Shown piece by piece: positions 5,944-13,063 of a DNA stretch of 13,970 bases; within the stretch, counting starts at the first letter, position 1; the number at the start of each line of letters is the position of its first letter. Below the pieces are notes generated by a model. The model made no database searches, was not told where the DNA came from, and worked only from the letters and a program-made list of their open reading frames with translations. The position numbers and the translations under genes were made by a program. Source of the stretch: Frankia sp. (GTDB lineage: Bacteria > Actinomycetota > Actinomycetes > Frankiales > Frankiaceae); the NCBI GenBank assembly GCA_019689615.1, contig JADGHD010000067.1, positions 1-13,970 of the forward strand. Direction: 5' to 3'.

Positions 5944-7551
5944 ATGCGCACGACTAGGCGTCGGGTCGCCGTCCGCACGGCGGCCCTGACAGTCATCGCG
6001 GCTTTAGCCATCGCCGCCTGTGGCGGCGGCGGAGACAAGGAGGGCGGCAGCGCCGCCCCCTCCGCTGGCGCCCCGGCGTCCGGCACCCCGCAGCCCGGGG
6101 GCACGCTGCGGATCCAGGTGGCCAACGACGTCGCGAACCTCGACCCGGCCCAGTTCAACAACTCCTACGCGGTCGCCGCGGTCCAGGGCAACGCGCTCTA
6201 CGGCCAGCTGCTGAACGCCGACGCGACCACCGGCGAGATCAAGCCCGGGTTCGCCGAGTCGCTCACCACGACCGACAACAGCACCTGGACCCTGAAGCTG
6301 CGCCCCGGCCTCACCTTCACCGACGGCACACCGTTCAACGCCGAGGCCGTGAAGGTGAACTGGGACCGGCTGAGGGACCCGAAGGCCGCCATCTCCGTGA
6401 ACCTCGCCGCCGCGGCCGTGGTCGCCGAGACCAGGGCGGTCGACGACGTCACCCTGGAGTTCACCCTTACCGCGCCGTCCGCGCACGTCGGCCAGGCCAT
6501 CGTCACCTCGGCGATGAACTGGATCGCCTCGCCGACCGCCCTGGCCAAGGGCGCCGAGGCCTTCACCGCACACCCGGTCGGCGCCGGCCCGTTCGTGCTG
6601 GAGGAGTGGCGGCGGGGCGACCGCATGGTCCTGGTGAAGAACCAGGACTACTTCGACCCGCCGCGGCCGTACCTGGACCGCCTCGAGATCCGGGCTGACC
6701 CGGAGGTGAGCCGGCGGCTGCAGACGCTGCAGACCGGTGGCGCCGACCTGGTGATCGGCTCGTCCGACGAGGCGGCCGACGAGGCGGCCGCGGACGGCTT
6801 CGTCATCACCCGCCAGCCGCTCAACGGCTTCAACATGGTGCTGTTCAACATGGCGAAGCCGCCGTTCGACGACATCCGCGCGCGCCAGGCGGTCTTCCTC
6901 GCGATCGACCGGAAGATCCTGATCGACGCCGCCTACGCCGGCCACGGGGAGCTGCCAACCACGCTGATGGCCGAGGAGTCGCCCTTCTACGACCCGTCGC
7001 TGACCTTCCCGGAGCCCGACCCGGAAAAGGCGCAGGCGCTGTTCAACGAGCTGGCCGCCGAGGGCAAGCCGGTGGAGTTCACCCTGCTCGCCACCCAGGC
7101 GTCGGACGCCAACAAGATCGTCCAGTCGATCCAGGCCCAGCTGTCGGCGTACGACAACGTCAAGGTGAACATCGAGTCGAACGACATCTCGACCTGGCTC
7201 ACCCGGATCGCGCGTGGTGACTTCGGCGCCAGCGTGTACGGCGTGATCACCGTTGACCCGGAGCCGGGCATGGCCCGGCTGTTGGCCAGCGGCTCAGCGG
7301 GCAACTTCATGAAGCTGTCCGACCCGCAGATCGACGCCGCGCTCGAGGCCGGGCGGCTGACCACCGACGTGGCCAAGCGCAAGGAGGCCTACCGGACCCT
7401 GCAGCAGCGGGTCATCGAGCTGCTGCCGTTCATCGGCTATGTCCGGCCGAACGGGTCGCTGATGGCGTCGCCGAAGGTCGGTGGCCAGGAGGTCTACGGG
7501 CAGCTGTCGCCGCGGCTGGACACCCTCTGGTTGGACCAGAACGGCGACTGA
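5944..7551 (+). CDS. ABC transporter substrate-binding lipoprotein, SBP_bac_5 (peptide/nickel/solute) family
   Basis: The 535-residue product begins with a lipoprotein signal: an Arg-rich n-region containing TRRRVAV, a hydrophobic stretch (about 13-25) and the lipobox IAAC with Cys26 as the lipidated residue. The RRR could allow Tat export. A Gly/Ala/Ser/Pro-rich linker follows, then family hallmarks of OppA/DppA-like binding proteins: GGTLRIQVANDVANLDPAQ, WTLKLRPGLTFTDGTPFNAEAVKVNWDR, HPVGAGPFVLEEWRRGDRM and the C-terminal LQQRVIELLPFIGYVRPN. It would capture a solute outside the membrane for import. The ATG at 5944 is preferred over an upstream in-frame start because GGAGG lies 8 bases before it and the signal peptide starts there. 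No permease or ATPase genes are in the window, so it is an orphan here or uses a transporter encoded elsewhere. Ligand unknown. Confidence 0.92.
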   Translation: MRTTRRRVAVRTAALTVIAALAIAACGGGGDKEGGSAAPSAGAPASGTPQPGGTLRIQVANDVANLDPAQFNNSYAVAAVQGNALYGQLLNADATTGEIKPGFAESLTTTDNSTWTLKLRPGLTFTDGTPFNAEAVKVNWDRLRDPKAAISVNLAAAAVVAETRAVDDVTLEFTLTAPSAHVGQAIVTSAMNWIASPTALAKGAEAFTAHPVGAGPFVLEEWRRGDRMVLVKNQDYFDPPRPYLDRLEIRADPEVSRRLQTLQTGGADLVIGSSDEAADEAAADGFVITRQPLNGFNMVLFNMAKPPFDDIRARQAVFLAIDRKILIDAAYAGHGELPTTLMAEESPFYDPSLTFPEPDPEKAQALFNELAAEGKPVEFTLLATQASDANKIVQSIQAQLSAYDNVKVNIESNDISTWLTRIARGDFGASVYGVITVDPEPGMARLLASGSAGNFMKLSDPQIDAALEAGRLTTDVAKRKEAYRTLQQRVIELLPFIGYVRPNGSLMASPKVGGQEVYGQLSPRLDTLWLDQNGD

Positions 7552-7597
7552 CCGACCCATGCCCGGCGCGGGCCGGCTGACCCGCTGACACACCCAT

Positions 7598-7633
7598 GGC
7601 CGGCGGCCACCCACTCCCGGGTGGCCGCCGGTC
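7598..7633 (+). terminator. Intrinsic-type terminator after the solute-binding protein gene
   Basis: A perfect 13-bp stem pairs 7600-7612 with 7619-7631 around the loop ACTCCC, extendable by a G-T and a G-C pair to 7598-7633. It lies 46 bases after the stop codon, and a short T-containing stretch (GCGTTT) follows. It separates the lipoprotein gene from the SDR promoter. Confidence 0.75.
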
Positions 7634-7690
7634 TGGCGTTTCGCGGCCGTTCACCGGGCGGGCCGGCCGCCGCGCCGGCCGGGGCCTCGT

Positions 7691-7704
7691 TAGAACTTGT
7701 TCTA
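7691..7704. promoter_or_regulatory. KstR-type operator TAGAAC-TT-GTTCTA
   Basis: This perfect 14-bp palindrome fits TNNAACNNGTTNNA, the consensus of KstR, the TetR-family repressor of sterol catabolism genes in mycobacteria and rhodococci. It lies 80 bp before the preferred SDR start, in the only promoter region of the SDR/VOC pair. The motif match is seen directly. That a KstR orthologue binds here is inference, because no such regulator is in the window and other TetR proteins use similar sites. Confidence 0.6.
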
Positions 7705-7731
7705 GCGCCCGGCCGCCGAAACGGATAGAAA

Positions 7732-7745
7732 CCCGTGAACACGGG
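7732..7745. promoter_or_regulatory. Second palindrome CCCGTG-AA-CACGGG before the SDR gene
   Basis: A perfect inverted repeat with 6-bp arms and a 2-bp centre lies 41 bp downstream of the KstR-type site and 25 bp before the SDR start. Its 2-base centre is too small for a stable RNA loop, so a protein-binding site is more likely. An in-frame GTG (7735) lies inside it, which argues against that GTG being the start codon. Confidence 0.45.
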
Positions 7746-7770
7746 GGATGGCGGCAGAAAGGGGTGCGGT

Positions 7771-8694
7771 GTGCAGGACCTCGCCGGGAAAGTCGCGGTG
7801 GTGACGGGCGCGGGCCAGGGAATCGGGCGGGCACTGGTCGAACGATTCTGCGCCGAGGGCATGAAGGCGGTCATCGCCGACGTGGTGGCGGACCTGGTCG
7901 AGCAGACCACGGCCGAGCTGCGCGATGCCGGGCTGGAGGTCACCGGCGTCGTCACCGACGTCACCTCGCTGGAGTCGGTCGAGGCGTTACGGGACGCGGC
8001 GCTGGAGGCCTACGGGGCGATCCACCTGCTGTGCAACAACGCCGGGATCGGCTCCGGCAGCGAGGGCCACATCTGGGAGCACCACGTCAACGACTGGCGC
8101 TGGTCGTTCGACGTGAACGTGATGGGCGTGGTCAACGGCATCCGCGCGATCGTCCCGACGATGATCGAGCAGGACGTCGAGGGCCACGTCGTCAACACCA
8201 CCTCCGCCAACGGCGGATTCACACCACTGATCAACAGCGCCGTGTACGCGGCGACGAAGTCGGCGGTCACCACGATCACCGAATGCCTGTGGGGGCAGCT
8301 GAAGGAGTCCGGCTCCAAGGTCGGCGCCTCCCTGCTCTATCCGTCGACGTCGACGCCGGGCGTACTCGCCACCGGAATCTGGCGCCCCGGCGCCAACCGG
8401 CCCGAGCGCTATGACCGGCCGGGTGCTCCGCCCAGGGAGGGCCGTGACTCGCTCGCGGCCTTCCGTGCCCGGATGGAGCAGCTCGGCCTGCCGGTCACGT
8501 TCGCGCCGCTGTCCGAGGTCGCCGAGCTGTGCCTGCAGGGCATCCGGGAGAAACGGTTCTGGATCACGGTCCCGAACGAGGCGCAGAGCAAGAAGATCAT
8601 GGCCAGGGCGACCTCGCAGGTCGAGCGCAGCGACCCGGCCTACCTGCTGGAGACCAACCTGATGACCGGCAGCCCGGCCGGCACGAAGCGGTGA
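7771..8694 (+). CDS. Short-chain dehydrogenase/reductase (SDR)
   Basis: The 307-residue product is a classical-type SDR with a longer than usual C-terminal part. It shows the Rossmann glycine motif TGAGQGIG (12-19), an acidic residue after the second strand (VIADVV) suggesting NAD(H) preference, NNAG (89-92), and the catalytic set Ser145, Tyr159 and Lys163 (YAATK). The C-terminal third contains the substrate-binding lid and EKRFWITVPNEAQ. It probably oxidises or reduces a hydroxyl/keto group. The GTG at 7771 has AAAGGGG 7-8 bases upstream, while the longer frame from GTG 7735 starts inside a palindrome. The stop overlaps the ribosome site of the following VOC gene, so the two genes form an operon, possibly under KstR-like control. 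Substrate unknown. Confidence 0.92.
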   Translation: MQDLAGKVAVVTGAGQGIGRALVERFCAEGMKAVIADVVADLVEQTTAELRDAGLEVTGVVTDVTSLESVEALRDAALEAYGAIHLLCNNAGIGSGSEGHIWEHHVNDWRWSFDVNVMGVVNGIRAIVPTMIEQDVEGHVVNTTSANGGFTPLINSAVYAATKSAVTTITECLWGQLKESGSKVGASLLYPSTSTPGVLATGIWRPGANRPERYDRPGAPPREGRDSLAAFRARMEQLGLPVTFAPLSEVAELCLQGIREKRFWITVPNEAQSKKIMARATSQVERSDPAYLLETNLMTGSPAGTKR

Positions 8695-8706
8695 GGTGAG
8701 CCCACG

Positions 8707-9141
8707 GTGGTAGCGGTTCTCGGCCAGTTCTGCATCAACGTCACCGACCTGGAGCGCTCGGTCGCGTTCTGGGAGGGGGTCATCGGGATCCCGGTGTCCA
8801 GCCGCACCGAGATCCCGACGGCCAGGGAGGCCGTGCTGCAGTCGCCGCACGGTGGCAGCCGGCTGCAGCTGGCCCAGCAGAAGGACCAGGACGGCCCGAT
8901 CGACATGGGCACGGCGGTCTGGAAGCTCTACGTCAACACCGACGACGTCGCCGCCCTGTTCCAGGCCTGCGTCGGCGCGGGCTGCGAGGCCGTCATGGAG
9001 CCCACCCGGCTGGACCGCTGGCCGGTCAGCGTCGCGTTCGTCAAGGACCCGGACGGCTACCTGATCGAGCTGGTGGAGTACCACGAGGGGGCGCAGGCCG
9101 GCATGCCCGACCTGAAGAAGATCGCCGCGAACGGCGGCTGA
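8707..9141 (+). CDS. VOC-superfamily (glyoxalase/bleomycin-resistance fold) protein
   Basis: This 144-residue protein has the two paired beta-alpha-beta-beta-beta modules of the vicinal oxygen chelate fold: LGQFCINVTDLERSVAFWEGVIG (5-27) and KLYVNTDDVAALFQACVGAGCEAV (73-96), ending with FVKDPDGYLIELVEY (111-125). Gln7 lies where many members have the first metal-binding His, and Glu121 matches the last ligand. Lys73 appears where the third ligand His is usual, so the metal site may be altered. Members are lyases, isomerases, epimerases (such as methylmalonyl-CoA epimerase) and dioxygenases. The GTG start is supported by GAGGTGAG, which overlaps the SDR stop. It probably acts with the SDR. Exact reaction unknown. 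Confidence 0.85.
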   Translation: MVAVLGQFCINVTDLERSVAFWEGVIGIPVSSRTEIPTAREAVLQSPHGGSRLQLAQQKDQDGPIDMGTAVWKLYVNTDDVAALFQACVGAGCEAVMEPTRLDRWPVSVAFVKDPDGYLIELVEYHEGAQAGMPDLKKIAANGG

Positions 9142-9158
9142 CCGACGCGGACCTGCGC

Positions 9159-9189
9159 GGACCGGCCCAGCCACTGGCTGGGCCGGTCC
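9159..9189. terminator. Bidirectional hairpin terminator between convergent genes
   Basis: A perfect 14-bp stem (9159-9172 with 9176-9189) closes a 3-base loop. It lies between the VOC stop (plus strand) and the acyl-CoA synthetase stop (minus strand), 17 and 31 bases from them. The plus-strand side is followed by TTCTCGTTC. The position between convergent genes fits a terminator shared by both. Confidence 0.85.
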
Positions 9190-9220
9190 TTCTCGTTCGG
9201 GCGCTGCCGGCGGCCGGGGA

Positions 9221-10774
9221 TCAGGCGGTCGGGGACAGCCGGTCCCAGGTGGTGGGGGTCAGGCCGCGGGCCCGCAGCTCGTTCTTGCGGACGCGGCCGG
9301 TGGTGGCGTTGCGCGGCAGGTCGTCCACCACGTCGACGTAGCGGGGGAGCATGAAGGACGGCATCCGGCCGTCCAGGAAGGACACCAGCTCCGCGGGGGA
9401 GAACCCCGCCGCCTGGTCCTCGTGGAGGATCACGCAGACCATCACCTCCTCGTCGCCGAGCTCGGTGCGCACGCCGACGGCGGCGCACTCGCGGACGGCC
9501 GGGTGCTGGCCGACGGCGGCTTCCACCTCGAACGAGGAGATGTTCTCGCCGCGGCGGCGGATCGTGTCGCGCATCCGGTCGACGAAGTAGTAGCGGCCCT
9601 CCTCGTCGGTCCTGAACGCGTCGCCGGTGTGGAACCAGCCGTTGCGCCAGGCGGCCGCCGACTCCGCCGGCATGCCGTGGTAGCCGAGGCTCATCGACCA
9701 CGGCTCGCGCGCCCGCACGACCAGCTCGCCGACCTGGCCCGGGGTCGTGACCGGGATGTCGTGCTCGTCGACGAGCCGCACGTCGAAGCCGGGCCAGCTC
9801 TCCCGCGGGACTCCGGTGTTGGCCCACGGGCCGTGGTCGAAGCCGCTGACCAGCGGCGCGCCGACCTCGGTCTGGCCGTAGCAGGTGGCGACCCGCACGC
9901 CGAAGCGGCGCTCGAAGCCCTCGATGTCCGGGATCATCGGGCCGAGGATCGCCGAGCGCAGCGGGTTGTCGGCGTCGTCCTGGCGCGGCGGCGCCGAGTA
10001 CACCAGCGCGGTCAGCGGGCCGACCAGCGCGAGCGCCACGCAGCCGAACCGGCGGATCTCGTCCCACATGCTGGTGGCGCTGAACCTCTCCCGGGTGACC
10101 AGGCAGCCGCCGCGGCCGAGGGCGTAGTTGAAGCCGGACCGGCCCGAGTTGTGGAACAGCGGCAGCGCCAGGTGCAGCGCCTCGCCCGGGCGCACCGTGT
10201 CCTCGGGGACCCATGACCACATCTGGTAGGTCAGCCCCCAGGGCGTCGTGACGGCCTTGGACGGGCCGGTCGTGCCCGAGGTGAACAGCAGGGTGTTGAC
10301 GTCCCACACCTCGGGACCGGGAAGGTCGGTGGCGGGCTCGGCCGTGGCCAGCTCGTCGCGCAGGTCGTCGACGAGCAGCACGCGCGGCGCCGGGTCCAGG
10401 CCGGCGGTCGCCTCGCTGATCCGGGGGAGCATCGCCGCGGTCGTCAGCACCACGCTGGCCTCGCTGACCGTGAGCGCGTGGCGCAGCATGTCGCCGACGT
10501 AGGCGGTGTTCAGCGGCACCTCGACGGCGCGCAACCAGGCGAGCCCGAGGAACGCCCGGTGCGGGTCGAGCCTGTCCGGGAGCAGGGTCGCGACGTGCGT
10601 GCCCGCGTCCACGCCGTGCGCGCGCAGGCAACCGGCCCAGCGGCGGCTGTCCTCGAGCAGCTCGGCGTAGGTGAACCGGGTGCCGTCGACGTGGACGAGG
10701 GCCGGGGCGTCCGGGGTCTTGGCCGCCCACTCGGCCAGCGCGTGCGGTGCGAGAAGTCGCCGGTCAAGTGTCAC
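9221..10774 (-). CDS. AMP-forming acyl-CoA synthetase/ligase (FadD/CaiC-like)
   Basis: The 517-residue ANL-superfamily ligase activates a carboxylic acid with ATP and joins it to CoA. Core motifs are present in order: the phosphate-binding loop FTSGTTGPSK (164-173), CYGQTE (298-303), GWFHTGDAF (379-387), the hinge segment VDRMRDTIRRRGENIS (398-413), and the A10 region NATTGRVRKNEL with catalytic Lys497. Length is usual for medium-chain or carnitine/crotonobetaine-type ligases. The GTG start at 10772-10774 has no ribosome site and is the first in-frame start after the AT-rich promoter, so translation is probably leaderless. It diverges from the amidohydrolase gene with 53 bp between starts. 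In the pathway it would supply CoA esters for the acyl-CoA dehydrogenase and crotonase. Acid substrate unknown. Confidence 0.93.
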   Translation of the reverse strand: MTLDRRLLAPHALAEWAAKTPDAPALVHVDGTRFTYAELLEDSRRWAGCLRAHGVDAGTHVATLLPDRLDPHRAFLGLAWLRAVEVPLNTAYVGDMLRHALTVSEASVVLTTAAMLPRISEATAGLDPAPRVLLVDDLRDELATAEPATDLPGPEVWDVNTLLFTSGTTGPSKAVTTPWGLTYQMWSWVPEDTVRPGEALHLALPLFHNSGRSGFNYALGRGGCLVTRERFSATSMWDEIRRFGCVALALVGPLTALVYSAPPRQDDADNPLRSAILGPMIPDIEGFERRFGVRVATCYGQTEVGAPLVSGFDHGPWANTGVPRESWPGFDVRLVDEHDIPVTTPGQVGELVVRAREPWSMSLGYHGMPAESAAAWRNGWFHTGDAFRTDEEGRYYFVDRMRDTIRRRGENISSFEVEAAVGQHPAVRECAAVGVRTELGDEEVMVCVILHEDQAAGFSPAELVSFLDGRMPSFMLPRYVDVVDDLPRNATTGRVRKNELRARGLTPTTWDRLSPTA

Positions 10775-10777
10775 TCA

Positions 10778-10801
10778 GATATCATGTATCCAAAATCCAA
10801 A
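10778..10801. promoter_or_regulatory. Divergent promoter/operator for acyl-CoA synthetase and amidohydrolase
   Basis: The 53-bp gap between the GTG at 10774 (minus) and ATG at 10828 (plus) contains GATATCATGTATC (GATA/TATC arms, 10778-10790). It is merged with a perfect tandem repeat ATCCAAA-ATCCAAA (10788-10801). A TATCAT at 10780-10785 is a plausible plus-strand -10 element; the minus-strand -10 is less clear. The combination GATAT...TATCCAAA is nearly the same as in the 2356-2370 promoter, suggesting a common regulator. Confidence 0.55.
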
Positions 10802-10827
10802 CTCCGCCAGCGTTCGGAGCCGCCGCG

Positions 10828-12021
10828 ATGACCAGCCTGCCCAAGATCTTTGATGTTGACGCCCACGTCGTCGAACCGCCGGACGTGTGGACCTCCCGGC
10901 TGCCCGCGCGTTACCGGGAGATCGGTCCGCACGTGCGCTACCTGCCGTCCGGCAACCCGAAGCTGGACGGCGGCGGCTACATCGAGGAGCCGGGCACCGA
11001 GGGCCCGCCGGTCGCCTGGTGGTTCTACGAGGACCACCGGTACTCGGTGAAGCGGCTGATCGCCGCAGCCGGCTACCCGGCCGACGAGATCACCCTGAAG
11101 GGCGTCACCTTCGACGAGATGCGTCGCGGCTGCTGGGACCCGGCGGCCCGGGTCGCGGACAACGAGCTCAACGGGGTCGAGTACCAGCTCTGCTACCCGA
11201 ACTACCCGCGGTTCGCCGGCCAGATCTTCCTCTGGGGCAAGGACCGCGAGCTGGCCCTGCTGTGCGTCAGGGCCTACAACGACTGGATGGTCGAGGAGTG
11301 GTGCGGCCCGGCCAGCGGCGGCAGGCTACTGCCGCTGTGCCTGGTGCCGCTGTGGGACGCCGAGCTCGCGGCGGCCGAGGTGCGGCGCAACGCGGCCCGC
11401 GGCGTGCGGGCGGTGGCGTTCTCCGAGCTGCCGACCTACCTGGGCCTGCCGAGCATCCACACCGGCTACTGGGACCCGTTCTTCCGGGCCTGCGCCGAGA
11501 CCGGCACCGTGCTCTGCATGCACATCGGCTCCGGCACGAAGACCCCACAGGCCTCGCCGGACTCGCCGGACGCCGTGTCCGCGACGATCATCTTCGGCAA
11601 CTCGGTCGCCAGCATGAGCGACATGATCTACTCCGGCGTGCTGCACCGGATGCCGGACCTCAAGCTGCTCTACGCCGAGTGCCAGGTCGGCTGGATCCCC
11701 TACCTGCTGGAGCGGCTGGACGACGTCTGGGAGACCCACCGCGGCTGGAGCAACTCCCAGCTGCGCTGCCCGGAGCGGCCGTCCACCTACTACTACCGGC
11801 AGGTCTACTCCTGCTTCTTCAAGGACCCGGTGGGCATCGAGCTGGTGGATCGGGTCGGGGTCGACAACATCATGTTCGAGACCGACTACCCGCACCAGGA
11901 CGGCACCTGGCCGAACAGCGTGCAGGCGGCGGAGAAGCAGTTCGGCCACCTGTCCGAGGAGCAGGTCTACAAGATCGCTCGCGGGAACGCGCTGCGCCTG
12001 TTCGGCCTGGCCGAGAACTGA
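10828..12021 (+). CDS. Amidohydrolase-family (COG2159/ACMSD-like) metal-dependent hydrolase or decarboxylase
   Basis: The 397-residue product starts MTSLPKIFDVDAHVVEPPDVW. The D-x-H motif (Asp11, His13) on the first barrel strand is typical of the ACMSD-like amidohydrolase-2 group, which includes 2-amino-3-carboxymuconate semialdehyde and aromatic-acid decarboxylases as well as hydrolases. His232 in MHIGSG and Asp353 in MFETDYPHQDGTWP are the other expected metal-site or catalytic positions. The real start is the ATG at 10828, with GGAG at 10816-10819. An upstream GTG-initiated extension would run back through the divergent promoter and is rejected. The gene is divergent from the CoA ligase and followed after 33 bp by gntR. 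Such proteins are frequent in actinobacterial aromatic, terpenoid and steroid gene clusters, but the reaction here is not known. Confidence 0.9.
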   Translation: MTSLPKIFDVDAHVVEPPDVWTSRLPARYREIGPHVRYLPSGNPKLDGGGYIEEPGTEGPPVAWWFYEDHRYSVKRLIAAAGYPADEITLKGVTFDEMRRGCWDPAARVADNELNGVEYQLCYPNYPRFAGQIFLWGKDRELALLCVRAYNDWMVEEWCGPASGGRLLPLCLVPLWDAELAAAEVRRNAARGVRAVAFSELPTYLGLPSIHTGYWDPFFRACAETGTVLCMHIGSGTKTPQASPDSPDAVSATIIFGNSVASMSDMIYSGVLHRMPDLKLLYAECQVGWIPYLLERLDDVWETHRGWSNSQLRCPERPSTYYYRQVYSCFFKDPVGIELVDRVGVDNIMFETDYPHQDGTWPNSVQAAEKQFGHLSEEQVYKIARGNALRLFGLAEN

Positions 12022-12039
12022 GCGGAGGAGCTGGCAGCG

Positions 12040-12054
12040 TATTCTTGATCCAAG
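12040..12054 (+). promoter_or_regulatory. gntR promoter with ATCCAA box and CTTG/CAAG palindrome
   Basis: TATTCT (12040-12045) is followed by CTTG-ATC-CAAG (12044-12054), containing ATCCAA (12048-12053), directly abutting the ATG at 12055. The only ribosome-like sequence, GGAGGAG at 12024-12030, is 24 bases away and too far to act. An in-frame TGA (12046-12048) forbids an earlier start, so a leaderless mRNA is likely. The palindrome next to the start suits autoregulation by the encoded GntR protein. Confidence 0.5.
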
Positions 12055-12777
12055 ATGCGTGACAAAGAGCAGGTCAGGCTGCCGCCGCCGGATGAGCTGG
12101 TCCCGCAGCGTAGCAGTGGGGAGCAGGCCGTCCTCTACATCCGACGGCTGGTGTTCGACGGCGTGCTGCGGCCCGGCGACCGGGTGCCGCAGGATGACAT
12201 CGCAGCGGCGCTCGGGGTCAGCCGGATCCCGGTCCGCGAGGCGCTGCTGACGCTGCGCCACGAGGGCTGGGTGACCGTCCGGCCCCGCCGCGGCACCTTC
12301 ATCGCCGCCATCGACGAGAGCGTCGTGCGCGACCACTACGAGCTGTACGGCCTGCTCTACGGGTTCGCCGCGCGCCGCGCCGCCGCCAGGCGGACGCCGG
12401 AGCAGATCGCCCGGCTGCACGAGCAGCGCCGCGACCTGCTCAGCGACCCGCATCCGCAGGCGGTGTGGCGACACAACCGGCAGTTCCACAACGCGCTCAT
12501 GGAGATGGCGGCGTCGCCGCGCCTCGGCCCGCTGCTGCGGACGATGTCCGGGATCATCCCGGGCAACTTCTTCGAGCTGGTACCCGGCTCGATCGATGTG
12601 GAGCTGGTCGGCACCGCCACGATCCTGCGCTGCCTGGAACGCGGCGACGGCGAGGGCGCGGCGGCCGCCTTCGCGGGCATGATGAGCCAGCAGGGCGACC
12701 TGGTGGTCGACCTGTTCCGGTCCCGCGGCCTGTTCGCCGCGCCCGGCGAGGCCGGCGCGGACGCGGCGGCCGGCTAG
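12055..12777 (+). CDS. GntR-family transcriptional regulator, FCD (FadR) subfamily
   Basis: The 240-residue protein has an N-terminal winged helix (about 22-83), with RLVFDGVLRPGDRVPQDDIA and the recognition helix region ALGVSRIPVREALLTLRHEG, then VRPRRGTFIA. A C-terminal helical FCD ligand-binding domain follows (about 88-225). Such regulators sense small organic acids or acyl-CoA and repress or activate catabolic genes. Of the metal-binding residues usual in FCD domains, only His145 (NRQFH) is obvious; the aspartate is replaced by Asn141, and I see no histidines in the later ligand helices (186-215). Ligand binding may therefore not depend on metal. It is the only regulator in the window and probably controls the flanking promoters carrying ATCCAA boxes, including its own. 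Confidence 0.92.
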   Translation: MRDKEQVRLPPPDELVPQRSSGEQAVLYIRRLVFDGVLRPGDRVPQDDIAAALGVSRIPVREALLTLRHEGWVTVRPRRGTFIAAIDESVVRDHYELYGLLYGFAARRAAARRTPEQIARLHEQRRDLLSDPHPQAVWRHNRQFHNALMEMAASPRLGPLLRTMSGIIPGNFFELVPGSIDVELVGTATILRCLERGDGEGAAAAFAGMMSQQGDLVVDLFRSRGLFAAPGEAGADAAAG

Positions 12778-12809
12778 CCTCCGCCACCGTGCTCCGCGGC
12801 GCCGCCACC

Positions 12810-12842
12810 CGGGCAGGCGCCGCGGGCGGTGGCGCCTGCCCG
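12810..12842 (+). terminator. Hairpin terminator after gntR
   Basis: A perfect 12-bp stem pairs 12810-12821 with 12831-12842 around a 9-base loop, 33 bases after the gntR stop. It has no T-run. The remainder of the 286-bp gap (12778-13063) is very GC-rich; I see no gene or clear promoter in it beyond scattered CCGGCC-type short repeats. Confidence 0.65.
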
Positions 12843-13063
12843 CGGCCGGCCCGGCCGGCGGGCGATCGCCCGTGGGCACCGGCGGCCCCGGCCAATGGCG
12901 CCGGTGGGCAGCCGCCTGACCAGGGCCGGCCACGCCGGCCGGCATCGGCGCCGCCGGTCGGTCCGGCGGCGGTTACACGACGGCGCACCCCGGGCACGGC
13001 GCTGCCCGCGGGAGCCGCGCCGGCCGGCACGCGCACCGGCCGGGACGACGAAAGGGACACCGA

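Noticed and set aside
10747..10827. Upstream GTG start for the amidohydrolase
   Set aside because: It lies within the divergent CoA ligase gene and would translate the promoter; the ATG at 10828 has a GGAG site and the family's N-terminus.
11326..12945. Minus-strand open frame spanning the end of the amidohydrolase gene and all of gntR
   Set aside because: It covers two convincing plus-strand genes and their intergenic region; composition is typical of a shadow frame.
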